Assembly: GCA_000434775.1 (NCBI GenBank)
Contig: FR895487.1
Coordinates: 31,265-57,537 of the forward strand
DNA from: Eggerthella sp. CAG:368
GTDB taxonomy: Bacteria > Actinomycetota > Coriobacteriia > Coriobacteriales > Eggerthellaceae
Direction: 5' to 3'
Length of the DNA: 26,273 bases
The notes beneath the pieces are model-generated. The model made no database searches, was not told the DNA's origin, and saw only the letters and a program-made list of their open reading frames with translations. The first letter of the stretch is position 1; each line of letters starts with the position of its first letter. Made by a program: the position numbers and the translations under genes. Shown piece after piece: positions 8,594-16,731 of the stretch.

Positions 8594-8634
8594 ATAGGAA
8601 AATAGCTATAGAAAAGGATAAAACTATAGTTTTA
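8586..8634 (+). promoter_or_regulatory. Candidate operator: clustered dyads with a 16-bp palindrome
   Basis: TAAAACTATAGTTTTA at 8619-8634 is a perfect 16-bp palindrome. Just upstream, GCTATT (8586-8591) and AATAGC (8601-8606) form another dyad, and CTATAG occurs three times (8592, 8606, 8624). A perfect 16-mer of this kind is expected about 0.4 times by chance in a window this size, and rarely within the small non-coding fraction. A dimeric repressor site is the simplest reading, but the regulator is unknown. Confidence 0.45.
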
Positions 8635-8728
8635 ACCAATAGAAATACACAAACGGACCAGAAAACCCTGGGGCCATTATTTGGCATTTATTCCGCTTTG
8701 CGATTGATTTCTGAATGGAGGGCACACC

Positions 8729-9874
8729 GTGGCACTGCAATACAGTAAAGAGCAAGAGGCGCTTATTTCGTTAGTGCGAAAAGTTGCTGAAGCTGAAATT
8801 AAGCCCTATGTCGCCGACGCTGATCGTGAAGGCTACTGTCCCGAAGAACTCTTTGAGTGGGGATTCGATCTAGGTCTTCATCTCGTCGAAATTCCAAAGG
8901 AATATGGCGGAACGGGTTTGACATACGAGACAACCGCAATGTTGTTTGAGGAACTTGCAAAAGTTGATGCGGGATATGCTATTACGTTTGTTACAACGTT
9001 TGTAGCTTTGAGAAATGTTATTTTGGCAGGAACGCCAGAACAGGCTCAGTTCTTTGCCGATGTTATTAATCAGCGAAAATTTGCCGCGTTTGCTTTGACT
9101 GAGCCTAATGCAGGGTCAGATGTTTCCGGCATGCATTCATCAGCAGTTAAAACCACAACGGAAGAAGGAGAAGGGTATCTCCTCAATGCAAACAAGGTCT
9201 TCATTACTAATGGCGGCCTTGCTTCTATTTATGTGATTTTTTGTAAGACCGATTTAGATGGTGGTTCTCACGGTATTACCGCTTTTATCGTCGAGCGAGA
9301 ACGCGAAGGTGTTCGCGTGGGAGCTAAAGAAGATAAGATGGGTTTGCGTCTTTCGAATACTACCGAAGTAATTTTGGAAGATGTTTGGGTTCCTGAAAGC
9401 CATGTGCTTGGCAAGATTGGAGGGGGCCTAAAAATAGCGCTCAACGCGCTTAATTTGTCGCGTGCGTTTGTGTGTACTATGGGTGTTGGTATTATGCAGC
9501 GAGCACTCGATGAGGCCGTAAACTACGCACAGGAACGTAAACAGTTTGGCAAACCCATCGCTTCTTTCCAGCTTGTTCAACAGCTTTTAGCAGATATGGC
9601 CATCAAAACGGAAGCCTCCCGCTGTTTAGTTAACAACACCATGAAGCTCATCGATGCGGGAAGTCTCGTTCAAAAAGAAGGAGCAATAGCTAAAGCGTTT
9701 GTTACCGATTCAATGCAAGAAGTTGTATCGAATGCTGTTCAAGTATTCGGTGGATATGGATACAGCAAAGAGTATCCCGTTGAGAAACTGATGCGTGATG
9801 CAAAGGTGTTCCAAATCTTTGAAGGCACTAATCAAATTCAGCGCGTAACTATCGCGAAAAACCTTATAGGATAA
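8729..9874 (+). CDS. Acyl-CoA dehydrogenase (short-chain/butyryl-CoA type)
   Basis: This FAD enzyme interconverts acyl-CoA and trans-2-enoyl-CoA, exchanging electrons with ETF. Domains run in the usual order: an N-terminal helical part, the middle beta domain with FALTEPNAGSD near 126-136 and the FITNGG motif, then the C-terminal helical domain with QERKQFGKPIASFQ. The catalytic base is the Glu of FEGTNQIQ (E365). The 381 residues are typical of the short-chain group that includes butyryl-CoA dehydrogenase, but the exact acyl chain cannot be told. The start is GTG after GGAGGG at 8717-8722. etfB follows 12 bases downstream and etfA after that, so this dehydrogenase is the likely partner of that ETF. 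In an anaerobe it could run reductively, as in bifurcating Bcd-EtfAB complexes. Confidence 0.93.
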   Translation: MALQYSKEQEALISLVRKVAEAEIKPYVADADREGYCPEELFEWGFDLGLHLVEIPKEYGGTGLTYETTAMLFEELAKVDAGYAITFVTTFVALRNVILAGTPEQAQFFADVINQRKFAAFALTEPNAGSDVSGMHSSAVKTTTEEGEGYLLNANKVFITNGGLASIYVIFCKTDLDGGSHGITAFIVEREREGVRVGAKEDKMGLRLSNTTEVILEDVWVPESHVLGKIGGGLKIALNALNLSRAFVCTMGVGIMQRALDEAVNYAQERKQFGKPIASFQLVQQLLADMAIKTEASRCLVNNTMKLIDAGSLVQKEGAIAKAFVTDSMQEVVSNAVQVFGGYGYSKEYPVEKLMRDAKVFQIFEGTNQIQRVTIAKNLIG

Positions 9875-9886
9875 AGGGAGGGAACA

Positions 9887-10678
9887 ATGAGAATTGCAGT
9901 ATGTGTGAAGCAGGTTCCCGATACAACGGAAATCAAAATTGACCCAGTAAAAAATACCCTCATTCGTAAAGGGGTTCCAAGTATTCTAAATCCGTTTGAT
10001 TTGCATGCGCTTGAACTTGCATTGGAGTTAAAAGACACATATGGAGCAACGGTAACCGTTTTTTCAATGGGTCCACAGCAGGCCAAAGAAGTTTTACGTG
10101 AAGCATTGGCTATGGGCGCAGACGAGGTTTACCTCATCACGGATCGAAAATTTGGTGGTTCAGACACGTTTGCCACAAGCCATATTTTGTCTACTGCTCT
10201 TTCCTACAAGGGGCCTTTCGATTTAGTTTTGGGCGGAAAGCAGGCGATCGATGGGGATACCGGTCAAACTGCTTCTTCCATTGCAGAACATCTAGGCTGG
10301 CCCCGCATAGGACAGGTTCTTTCTATTGAGATTGAAGGCAATAGAGTTCACGCAAAGCGCCAGATAGAAGAAGGCGTCGAAGTAGTAGAGGCAACGCTTC
10401 CTTTGGTTTGTACAGCAATTAAAGAAACCAACAAACCACGCTATGCAACAATTAAAAGCACCCTTGATTCCCTTGAAGCGGAAATACCAGAAATTACCTT
10501 TGAGGATATTAAGGATTTAGTCGACGAGACAAAAATTGGTCTTAAAGGTTCTCCTACCAAAGTTAAAAAATCATTTGTTCCCGAGCGCAATGCTCATGGC
10601 GTGTTCCTTGAGGGCGCTCCTAAAGAAAAAGCGCATCACTTACTTGAAGAATTGCACGATGCAAAACTAATTTCATAA
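9887..10678 (+). CDS. etfB: Electron transfer flavoprotein beta subunit
   Basis: EtfB is the smaller ETF subunit; it binds AMP or, in bifurcating forms, a second FAD, and passes electrons between the acyl-CoA dehydrogenase and other carriers. The N-terminus MRIAVCVKQVPDT is typical, and the nucleotide-binding loop GKQAIDGDTGQT covers 117-128. The C-terminal arm that wraps around EtfA is present, giving 263 residues, a normal length. The ATG follows GGGAGGG (9876-9882), which starts directly after the stop of the dehydrogenase gene, so the two are surely cotranscribed. Whether this ETF is bifurcating cannot be decided by eye; comparison of the FAD-contact residues with characterised bifurcating EtfB would be needed. 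Confidence 0.96.
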   Translation: MRIAVCVKQVPDTTEIKIDPVKNTLIRKGVPSILNPFDLHALELALELKDTYGATVTVFSMGPQQAKEVLREALAMGADEVYLITDRKFGGSDTFATSHILSTALSYKGPFDLVLGGKQAIDGDTGQTASSIAEHLGWPRIGQVLSIEIEGNRVHAKRQIEEGVEVVEATLPLVCTAIKETNKPRYATIKSTLDSLEAEIPEITFEDIKDLVDETKIGLKGSPTKVKKSFVPERNAHGVFLEGAPKEKAHHLLEELHDAKLIS

Positions 10679-10717
10679 GAGCAGCTACAAAAACCATTCA
10701 AGAATTTTCCAATTGCG

Positions 10718-10729
10718 TATGTATACATA
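10718..10729 (+). promoter_or_regulatory. 12-bp palindrome between etfB and etfA
   Basis: TATGTATACATA is a perfect palindrome in the 73-base gap between the two ETF genes. About six perfect 12-mers are expected by chance in the window, so the evidence for function is weak; it could be a protein-binding site or an RNA processing hairpin. Confidence 0.2.
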
Positions 10730-10751
10730 TCCGTTAGGAAAGGGATAAATC

Positions 10752-11909
10752 ATGAGCGCAACCAGTATTGATTCCTCCGTAAAACAAAGTAAAGAAGTTT
10801 CTTCGAATACCGTACAAGCAACAGTTGAAACACCAAAAGCTCATACATGGTCTGATGTTCAGGATGTGTGGGTATTTATTGAGTCGTTTCAAGGAAAGCC
10901 TAAGGCAGTGGGCGCAGAACTTTTGGGAAAGGGAAAAGAACTTGCTAACTGTCTTGGTCAGCAAACGGCAGCAGTGGTTATTGGTTCAGATGTCGAAGAG
11001 GCCGTCGCGTTTTCGGTGCGTTACGGTGCGGACAAAGTGTATGTTATTCAGGGGGAAGAATATGCTCACTATACAGCGGATGCCTATGGTAGCGCTTTCT
11101 TGCACCTGTGCGAACGGTATAAACCAAATACCATTTTGCTTGGTGCAACGGTCAACGGCCGCGATCTTGCTTCAAAGATTGCTGTTAGTCTTGAGACGGG
11201 GCTTACGGCTGACTGCACTGCCCTTTCGGTTGATGAAGAAACGGGTGATGTAATCTGGGAACGCCCTGCCTTTGGCGGTAACTTATATGCGCGTATTTTA
11301 TGCTCAAACACCAGACCGCAGATGGGAACTGTTCGTCCTGGAGTTATGCCTAAGCCCGAAGAATTTCCTGCTTCTGTTATGAAGGACGAAACAATGTCTT
11401 CAGCAGAATCAAAAGAGGGCATTATGGTGAGCTACGCGAATAAGGGTAAAACGAAGATCATTCGTGTTGATTACCATGTTTCAAACAATCGTGTAAAAGT
11501 GGTCGATTTCTTAGCAAAGATGGAAGAGGACGGTATTTCTCTTCAGGACGCAGAAGTAATTGTTTCTGGTGGTCGAGGAATGAAGAACCCTGAGAACTTT
11601 GAGCTTCTGAATGAGTTGGCACGTTTACTCGGTGGCACCGTTGCATGTTCTCGTTTTGCAGTTGAGGCAGGTTGGATGCCAGCAAGCAAGCAGGTAGGTC
11701 AAACAGGATCAACGGTGTCTCCACGAATCTATTTTGCCTGTGGCATTTCTGGTGCCGTTCAGCATGTTGCTGGTATGGAGGATTCAGATGCCATTGTTGC
11801 TATTAATGTAGACGAGCATGCTCCAATTTTTGAAGTTGCAGACTACTGTATTGTTGGGGATGTTTTCGAAGTTGTTCCTGCTCTTATTTCAGAACTTCAG
11901 GTTCAGTAA
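10752..11909 (+). CDS. etfA: Electron transfer flavoprotein alpha subunit
   Basis: EtfA is the larger ETF subunit and binds the FAD that shuttles electrons. The C-terminal FAD domain is unmistakable: VSGGRGMKNPENF, then QVGQTGSTVSPRIYFACGIS, GAVQHVAGM and DAIVAINVDEHAPIFEVADY. The N-terminal ETF domain begins at about residue 32 (TWSDVQDVWVFIE). The first 30 residues are a Ser/Thr/Val-rich extension not found in most EtfA proteins, without the cysteines of a ferredoxin domain. The total is 385 residues. The ATG follows AGGAAAGGGA at 10736-10745. The order dehydrogenase-etfB-etfA and the terminator behind this gene define a three-gene operon. The 73-base gap before it is wider than the etfB junction and holds a small palindrome. 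Confidence 0.96.
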   Translation: MSATSIDSSVKQSKEVSSNTVQATVETPKAHTWSDVQDVWVFIESFQGKPKAVGAELLGKGKELANCLGQQTAAVVIGSDVEEAVAFSVRYGADKVYVIQGEEYAHYTADAYGSAFLHLCERYKPNTILLGATVNGRDLASKIAVSLETGLTADCTALSVDEETGDVIWERPAFGGNLYARILCSNTRPQMGTVRPGVMPKPEEFPASVMKDETMSSAESKEGIMVSYANKGKTKIIRVDYHVSNNRVKVVDFLAKMEEDGISLQDAEVIVSGGRGMKNPENFELLNELARLLGGTVACSRFAVEAGWMPASKQVGQTGSTVSPRIYFACGISGAVQHVAGMEDSDAIVAINVDEHAPIFEVADYCIVGDVFEVVPALISELQVQ

Positions 11910-11997
11910 AAACACGTACTTAATCTATGAGTAAGTAGAAGAGCGAACGACGAATGCTTGTCTAATTGTGTGAAATTTGAGTAATGCACTAACAACT

Positions 11998-12037
11998 AAA
12001 AAGGCTTTGGTATTCAGAAGAATGGTAGAGCTTTTTT
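11998..12037 (+). terminator. Probable terminator after etfA
   Basis: AAAAAGGCTTTG from 11998 pairs with the segment ending in the T run at 12032-12037 through about 11 bp including wobbles, with an inner TATTC/GAATG stem around AGAA. The 3' arm ends in six Ts. It would stop the acyl-CoA dehydrogenase/ETF transcript before the tRNA gene. Confidence 0.65.
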
Positions 12038-12082
12038 GTGTGCAGCTTGAATGAAAGGAAGAAACTAAATTAGGAATTATGC

Positions 12083-12111
12083 TTGACCGAATGGTTTTCT
12101 ATCGGTAGAAT
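12083..12111 (+). promoter_or_regulatory. Promoter of tRNA-Phe
   Basis: TTGACC at 12083-12088 and TAGAAT at 12106-12111 are separated by exactly 17 bases, five of six matches each to the sigma-70 consensus. The predicted start near 12118 lies about 24 bases before the tRNA. Confidence 0.8.
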
Positions 12112-12141
12112 ATCACCTCGCGTTGGCATTCATGCATAACT

Positions 12142-12217
<76 letters not shown>

Positions 12218-12228
12218 TTTACATTTTA

Positions 12229-12254
12229 AAATCCGCCTTTTGGCGGATTTTTTT
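12229..12254 (+). terminator. Rho-independent terminator after tRNA-Phe
   Basis: AAATCCGCC at 12229-12237 pairs perfectly with GGCGGATTT at 12242-12250 around TTTT, and the T tract runs to 12254. It lies 11 bases after the tRNA CCA end. Confidence 0.92.
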
Positions 12255-12298
12255 GTTGAAGCCTTTGGGTCGCCGAGGCTGGGGTTCAGAAGTATGTC

Positions 12299-12413
12299 CT
12301 GTTTGGGTTAGCCCTGAAACAGATGACTAACTCGCAAAGAACCTGAAAGAGTATTCTGATTCGTAATAGAATTTGCGTAGATGTTCGTTAGCAGAATAAC
12401 GCCAAACATCTAC
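12299..12413 (+). other. Structured gap between tRNA-Phe and pgi (two hairpins)
   Basis: Two stem-loops lie in this gap and no reading frame of note. The first pairs CTGTTTGGG (12299-12307) with CCC and AAACAG (12312-12322), with a 2-base bulge. The second is longer: GTAGATGTT (12377-12385) with AACATCTAC (12405-12413), continued by CGTTA/TAACG (12386-12390 and 12397-12401), giving 14 pairs, a 3-base bulge and the loop GCAGAA. Neither has a T tract. They could be operator dyads, part of a small RNA, or decayed terminators; I cannot choose among these. Confidence 0.35.
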
Positions 12414-12435
12414 TCCGAGCGTCTTTGAATTCCTT

Positions 12436-12444
12436 TGTTAGAAT
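12436..12444 (+). promoter_or_regulatory. Candidate extended -10 promoter for pgi
   Basis: TGTTAGAAT is an extended -10 (TGN followed by TAGAAT), which can work without a good -35; none is seen at the right spacing. It would start transcription near 12451 and leave a leader of about 45 bases before the pgi ATG. Confidence 0.45.
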
Positions 12445-12495
12445 AGAAAGACTGAAAATAATACGAAGACTTCTTTGTTCTGAAAGAAGGTAAAC

Positions 12496-14205
12496 ATGAT
12501 CGATTTCAATACCGAAGCACTTTGTCCTTCAGTACAAACATTAATTGACAACAAAGTTGCTTCTCGTGTTCGCGCAAAAGATGCTTCGCTTTATAACTTT
12601 TCGTCAGAAGCACAGAAGTGCGCTGAAAGCTACATGGGTTGGACAACGCTTGCAAGCAATCCCCCTTCGTCTATCGAAGAAATACAAAATTTTGCGTATG
12701 CCATGATGGCAAAAGGGATCAAAACAATTTTGCTTATTGGCCAAGGTGGTTCAACGCAAGCCCCTATGACACTCACGAAATACAATAAGGCTGACTCTCC
12801 CATGACGTTCAAAACACTCGATTCAGTTTCGCCTGTTCGTGTTCGTGCGATTTTGTCTGAGTGCAATCCTGAAACTACGCTCATTATTCAGTCTTCAAAA
12901 TCGGGCGGAACCATTGAGCCTTGTTTTGTTATGAAAGCAGTTCGCAGCATTTTGGCCGAATCAATGGATGAGGCAGAAATTCCTCAACATCTTGTTGCAA
13001 TTACCGATCCTGGTTCAGATTTGGAAAAACAGGCTCGCGAAGAGGGATGGCTTCACATTTTCTCGGGGGAGCCAACTGTTGGTGGTCGCTATTCTGCTCT
13101 TTCTGTTTTTGGGCTTGTTCCTGCTGCCTTAGTGGGAATTAATTTGAACTCTCTTATTGCTCATGCACGCAAGGCTGAAGTGATGTGCGGAAGTGATTCG
13201 CCTGAAAATCCCGCAATTGTTTTAGCAGCGTTTTTGTACGACAACTACTGCGTAGGAAGAGATAAGTTTTCATTCTTTTCCCCAAAACGAGGTCGCGTTT
13301 TGGGATTGTGGATTGAGCAGCTTGTTGCCGAGAGTCTAGGTAAAAATGGAAAAGGTATCCTGCCTAACATCGAAGTGGATTCGTTGATGCTGGCAGAAGA
13401 TCCAAAAGACCGCACCGTTATTACCTATGATACTAAGATCGACCTCTGGGATGAGCAGCAGAATTACCAGAAGTCTCTTGAATACATCAACAGAGATATA
13501 CCTCGTATGGATTATCAAATTGACAATATCAACGACTTGGCAGCGCATTTTGTTATGTGGGAATACGCTATTGCTATGGCGGGCTACTTGATGAAAGTAT
13601 GTCCGTTTGACCAGCCTGATGTTGCCGTGGCAAAGAGCGAGGTTCTGCATATTTTGGCAGAGGGGGCTCCTGAACCAACATTTATCCAAGAAGGCATTGA
13701 AGGTGTTCCTGTGGGTAGGGTCGAAGTTCGTGTTTCAGAGTCGCTTCTCCCCAATCTGAAGGAAAAAACCCTTGAAGGTGCTCTGGCTGATTTGATGGGT
13801 TCAATTGAGCCTTCCAACTATTTTTCAATTCATGCCTTCATTCCTTTTACAGGAGAAGGAAGACGTGAAGCAATGGAAGAAATTCGCCACACAGCACCAG
13901 AATATTTTGGAGTGGCTTCTTGTCTAGAGATTGGTCCTCGCTATTTGCATTCCACGGGTCAGCTTCATAAAGGTGGACCAAATTCGGGCGTATTCTTGAT
14001 TATTTCAACTGAGGAAATGAAAGACGTTCCGGTAGATGATGAACGAGCAAACAGCTTAGGGGCACTTGGAAAAGCGCAATCCCTCGGCGATTTCTCAATA
14101 CTTTCTTCTCGAGGACGTCGCTGCGTTCATGTTCAACTACCTGACAGTTCTGCTGTTACCTTGCGCATGTTGGCAAAAACGCTCAAGAAGGCTGTAGTTA
14201 AGTAA
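12496..14205 (+). CDS. pgi: Glucose-6-phosphate isomerase (Tal-Pgi fusion-type isomerase)
   Basis: This enzyme interconverts glucose-6-phosphate and fructose-6-phosphate in glycolysis and gluconeogenesis. It has the two sugar-isomerase (SIS) folds of the family. Sugar-phosphate motifs are IGQGGSTQAP (81-90), SSKSGGTIEP (133-142) and VGGRYSALSVFGLVPAAL (195-212). The catalytic-Glu motif IEQLVAESLGKNGKGILP is at 273-290, and the conserved His is in TGQLHKGGPNSG (H491). These variants resemble the isomerase half of bifunctional transaldolase/isomerase proteins, but no transaldolase domain is attached and none lies next door. The 569 residues are near the length of classical Pgi. The ATG follows AGAAGG at 12485-12490. 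It is flanked by a tRNA and by hyp genes, so it seems to be a single-gene unit. Confidence 0.9.
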   Translation: MIDFNTEALCPSVQTLIDNKVASRVRAKDASLYNFSSEAQKCAESYMGWTTLASNPPSSIEEIQNFAYAMMAKGIKTILLIGQGGSTQAPMTLTKYNKADSPMTFKTLDSVSPVRVRAILSECNPETTLIIQSSKSGGTIEPCFVMKAVRSILAESMDEAEIPQHLVAITDPGSDLEKQAREEGWLHIFSGEPTVGGRYSALSVFGLVPAALVGINLNSLIAHARKAEVMCGSDSPENPAIVLAAFLYDNYCVGRDKFSFFSPKRGRVLGLWIEQLVAESLGKNGKGILPNIEVDSLMLAEDPKDRTVITYDTKIDLWDEQQNYQKSLEYINRDIPRMDYQIDNINDLAAHFVMWEYAIAMAGYLMKVCPFDQPDVAVAKSEVLHILAEGAPEPTFIQEGIEGVPVGRVEVRVSESLLPNLKEKTLEGALADLMGSIEPSNYFSIHAFIPFTGEGRREAMEEIRHTAPEYFGVASCLEIGPRYLHSTGQLHKGGPNSGVFLIISTEEMKDVPVDDERANSLGALGKAQSLGDFSILSSRGRRCVHVQLPDSSAVTLRMLAKTLKKAVVK

Positions 14206-14292
14206 AGAGCGAACGAGTATATACATTCGAAACCATGTTCTTTTTGACAACGAGAATAGTTGAATGAGTAAAAGCAAAGGTTAGGGAGCTCT

Positions 14293-16719
14293 ATGATTGA
14301 AGCGCTCAATATTACCGTAACAGGAATTGTTCAAGGGGTGGGTTTCCGCCCCTTTGTCTATCGTATAGCCAAAGAGTACCAACTTACGGGTTGGGTACTG
14401 AATGCTGTTGATGGCGTAAGTATTCATGTTGAGGGAATAGCTGAAAATATTGATAGATTTACTATCGCTTTGTCCTCTCAGCATCCTGTTGCTGCAAAAG
14501 TTGCAGAAATTGATTTAGAAGAAGCCCCGGTGGAAGGGTTCGGGGATTTTTCTATCCGCTTTTCCGACGACAGTGTAGTGAAAAAAACAACACTGGTGTC
14601 TCCCGATTTGGCAACGTGCGATGAGTGCGTAAAGGAATTGTTTGACTCCGTCGATAGACGGTATCGTTATCCGTTTATTAATTGCACTAATTGTGGCCCT
14701 CGGTTTACTATTATCAAAGAACTTCCCTACGATAGGTCTCATACTTCGATGGCTGCATTTACGATGTGCGAATCCTGTCAACATGAATACGATGACCCGT
14801 CTAACAGGCGTTTTCATGCCCAACCCGATGCCTGCTTTGAATGTGGTCCGCAGCTCGGCTTTGTTGATTGCTTCTGTGAAAAACAAGGTGTTCCGTATGG
14901 TCAAAAGCTCGATTTATCATTGATATCCTGGGCGAGCAACAGGGAGGAATCGGATGCTTTTATCGCACGTGCTGTAGAGATTCTTCGTGAGGGTGGCATA
15001 GTTGCGGTAAAAGGGCTTGGTGGATATCACCTTGTGTGTGATGCCGCAAATGAAGAAGCGCTTCAAACGCTTCGTCAGCGTAAGCGCCGTGAAGGAAAAG
15101 CCTTTGCCGTGATGCTTTCATCGCTTGATGAGGTGAAAGAATATTGTTTCGTAAACAAGGCAGAAGAAGAGCAGCTCACCTCTCCTGCGCGCCCTATTGT
15201 TCTGCTGAAAAAGAAGTCAGAAGTGGTTTTTGCGCATGGTCTTGCTGACGACCTTCCTGAGTTGGGAGTTATGCTTCCTGCTACCCCCTTGCAATATCTA
15301 TTGTTGCATGACTTTGGCGGAATGTTGGTAATGACTTCGGGCAATGTTCACGATGAACCCATCGTGACCACGGAAAAAGAAGCACTCACAAAGCTGCATT
15401 CAATAGCAGATGCTTTTTTGGTTCACAATCGTGACATTGAAAGTCGCTACGATGATTCAGTCGTGAGGGTGCTTTCTTTGTGCGAAGGGGCTGTTGCAAC
15501 AAAGGCATGCAAACAAGATGAAAATACTCTCATCTTGCAGGTTATCCGTCGAGCACGCGGTCTTGCGCCTATGCCGCTCGCTATTCCTTGCGAAAGTGAA
15601 AGCCTGTCGGTGTTTGCTACGGGTCCTGAGCAAAAAAACACGTTCACCTACACGCGAGGAAAAGAAGCCTTTGTTTCCCAGCATATTGGAGATATGGAGA
15701 ATGCTGAAACGTTTGATGCATGGCTTGAAACAAAAGCAATTTATGCAGAGCTGTTTCACATGAAACCTTCCGTTCTGGCTGCTGATTATCATCCAGAATA
15801 TCTCACAAGCAAGTGGGCCCACGAGCAAGAAGGTAAGCCGCTCGTTCAGGTGCAGCATCATCATGCTCATGTTTTGTCAGTTATGGGTGAAAACAATCTT
15901 GAGGGACCGGTCTGTGGTATTGCGTTCGACGGAACAGGCTATGGAGCTGATGGTGCTATTTGGGGCGGAGAAGTACTGCTTTCCAACTTGCAAACTTATG
16001 AGCGCTTTGCAAACTTTGCTTACATGCCGCTTCCTGGAGGCGTTGCTGCTATCAAGCATCCTGCGCGCTGTGCATATGGAGCACTATGGGCAGGAGATCT
16101 CCTTGAACACCCTGGCGCAAGCGCATTTTTATCCTCGCTCGAAGAGGCTTCCCTTTTAGATCAGATGATTGAAAAGGGAATCAATACTCCTATGACTTCT
16201 TCGGTGGGGAGAATCTTCGATGCCGCATCAGCACTTTTAGGTATATGTACAGCGCCTCGTTACGAGGGAGAAGCCGCTATTCTTTTAGAGGCAACGCTTG
16301 ATCCTGCGGCTATAACTAAACCGCTCGAAGATGTTTATCAAATTGCTGTCATTAAGAACACGGCAACTAAAGACAGTACTGCGCTTGATACCTCTGTGCT
16401 TTTGCTCGATCCTACTCCAGCTTTCGAAGCGCTACTTGAAGATATACAAAAACAAGAGTCCGTTGCGAGCTGCGCAAAGCGTTTTCACGATGCTTTTGTG
16501 AACGCTATCGTTACAATAGCCGAGCTTGTTCGAGCAATGTATGGCATTGAGACTGTTACCCTTTCAGGCGGGGTGTTTATGAACCGATATTTTATGGAGC
16601 GATCGCTCGTGCAGTTGCAAAACAGTGGCTTCACCGTTGCGATTAATCGAGATTTACCGCCTAACGATGCATCAATTTCTTATGGGCAGGCTGTGCTAGC
16701 ATTGCACTCAGAATCCTAG
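14293..16719 (+). CDS. hypF: Hydrogenase maturation carbamoyltransferase HypF
   Basis: HypF activates carbamoyl phosphate and transfers the carbamoyl group to HypE, the source of the cyanide ligands of NiFe-hydrogenase. All domains are in order. An acylphosphatase domain covers 1-90 (GIVQGVGFRPFVYRIA). A double zinc-finger part has Cys pairs C109/C112, C131/C134, C159/C162 and C181/C184. A YrdC/Sua5-like domain runs from about 220 to 400 (GIVAVKGLGGYHLVCDA). The Kae1-like C-terminal domain carries the metal-binding HHHAH at 522-526, GIAFDGTGYGADGAIWGGE, and TLSGGVFMNRYF near the end. The 808 residues are slightly longer than usual. The ATG follows TAGGGAG at 14282-14288. hypC and hypD follow at short spacing, forming one unit. 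Confidence 0.97.
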   Translation: MIEALNITVTGIVQGVGFRPFVYRIAKEYQLTGWVLNAVDGVSIHVEGIAENIDRFTIALSSQHPVAAKVAEIDLEEAPVEGFGDFSIRFSDDSVVKKTTLVSPDLATCDECVKELFDSVDRRYRYPFINCTNCGPRFTIIKELPYDRSHTSMAAFTMCESCQHEYDDPSNRRFHAQPDACFECGPQLGFVDCFCEKQGVPYGQKLDLSLISWASNREESDAFIARAVEILREGGIVAVKGLGGYHLVCDAANEEALQTLRQRKRREGKAFAVMLSSLDEVKEYCFVNKAEEEQLTSPARPIVLLKKKSEVVFAHGLADDLPELGVMLPATPLQYLLLHDFGGMLVMTSGNVHDEPIVTTEKEALTKLHSIADAFLVHNRDIESRYDDSVVRVLSLCEGAVATKACKQDENTLILQVIRRARGLAPMPLAIPCESESLSVFATGPEQKNTFTYTRGKEAFVSQHIGDMENAETFDAWLETKAIYAELFHMKPSVLAADYHPEYLTSKWAHEQEGKPLVQVQHHHAHVLSVMGENNLEGPVCGIAFDGTGYGADGAIWGGEVLLSNLQTYERFANFAYMPLPGGVAAIKHPARCAYGALWAGDLLEHPGASAFLSSLEEASLLDQMIEKGINTPMTSSVGRIFDAASALLGICTAPRYEGEAAILLEATLDPAAITKPLEDVYQIAVIKNTATKDSTALDTSVLLLDPTPAFEALLEDIQKQESVASCAKRFHDAFVNAIVTIAELVRAMYGIETVTLSGGVFMNRYFMERSLVQLQNSGFTVAINRDLPPNDASISYGQAVLALHSES

Positions 16720-16731
16720 GGGTGATGAAGT

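Noticed and set aside
8560..8748. Plus-strand open frame of 62 codons before the acyl-CoA dehydrogenase
   Set aside because: It crosses the promoter/operator region, has no ribosome binding site and overlaps the well-supported GTG start in another frame.
11084..11422. Minus-strand open frame of 112 codons opposite etfA
   Set aside because: It is a shadow of the etfA codons, with no recognisable domain and no separate support; the plus-strand frame is a clear family member.
12255..12300. Possible attachment site or tRNA remnant downstream of tRNA-Phe
   Set aside because: GGGGTTCAG recalls the T arm, but no real copy of the tRNA 3' end and no integrase are present.
14244..14249. Perfect TTGACA before hypF
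   Set aside because: No acceptable -10 occurs 16-18 bases downstream (the position reads AGTAAA), so it is not called as a promoter.
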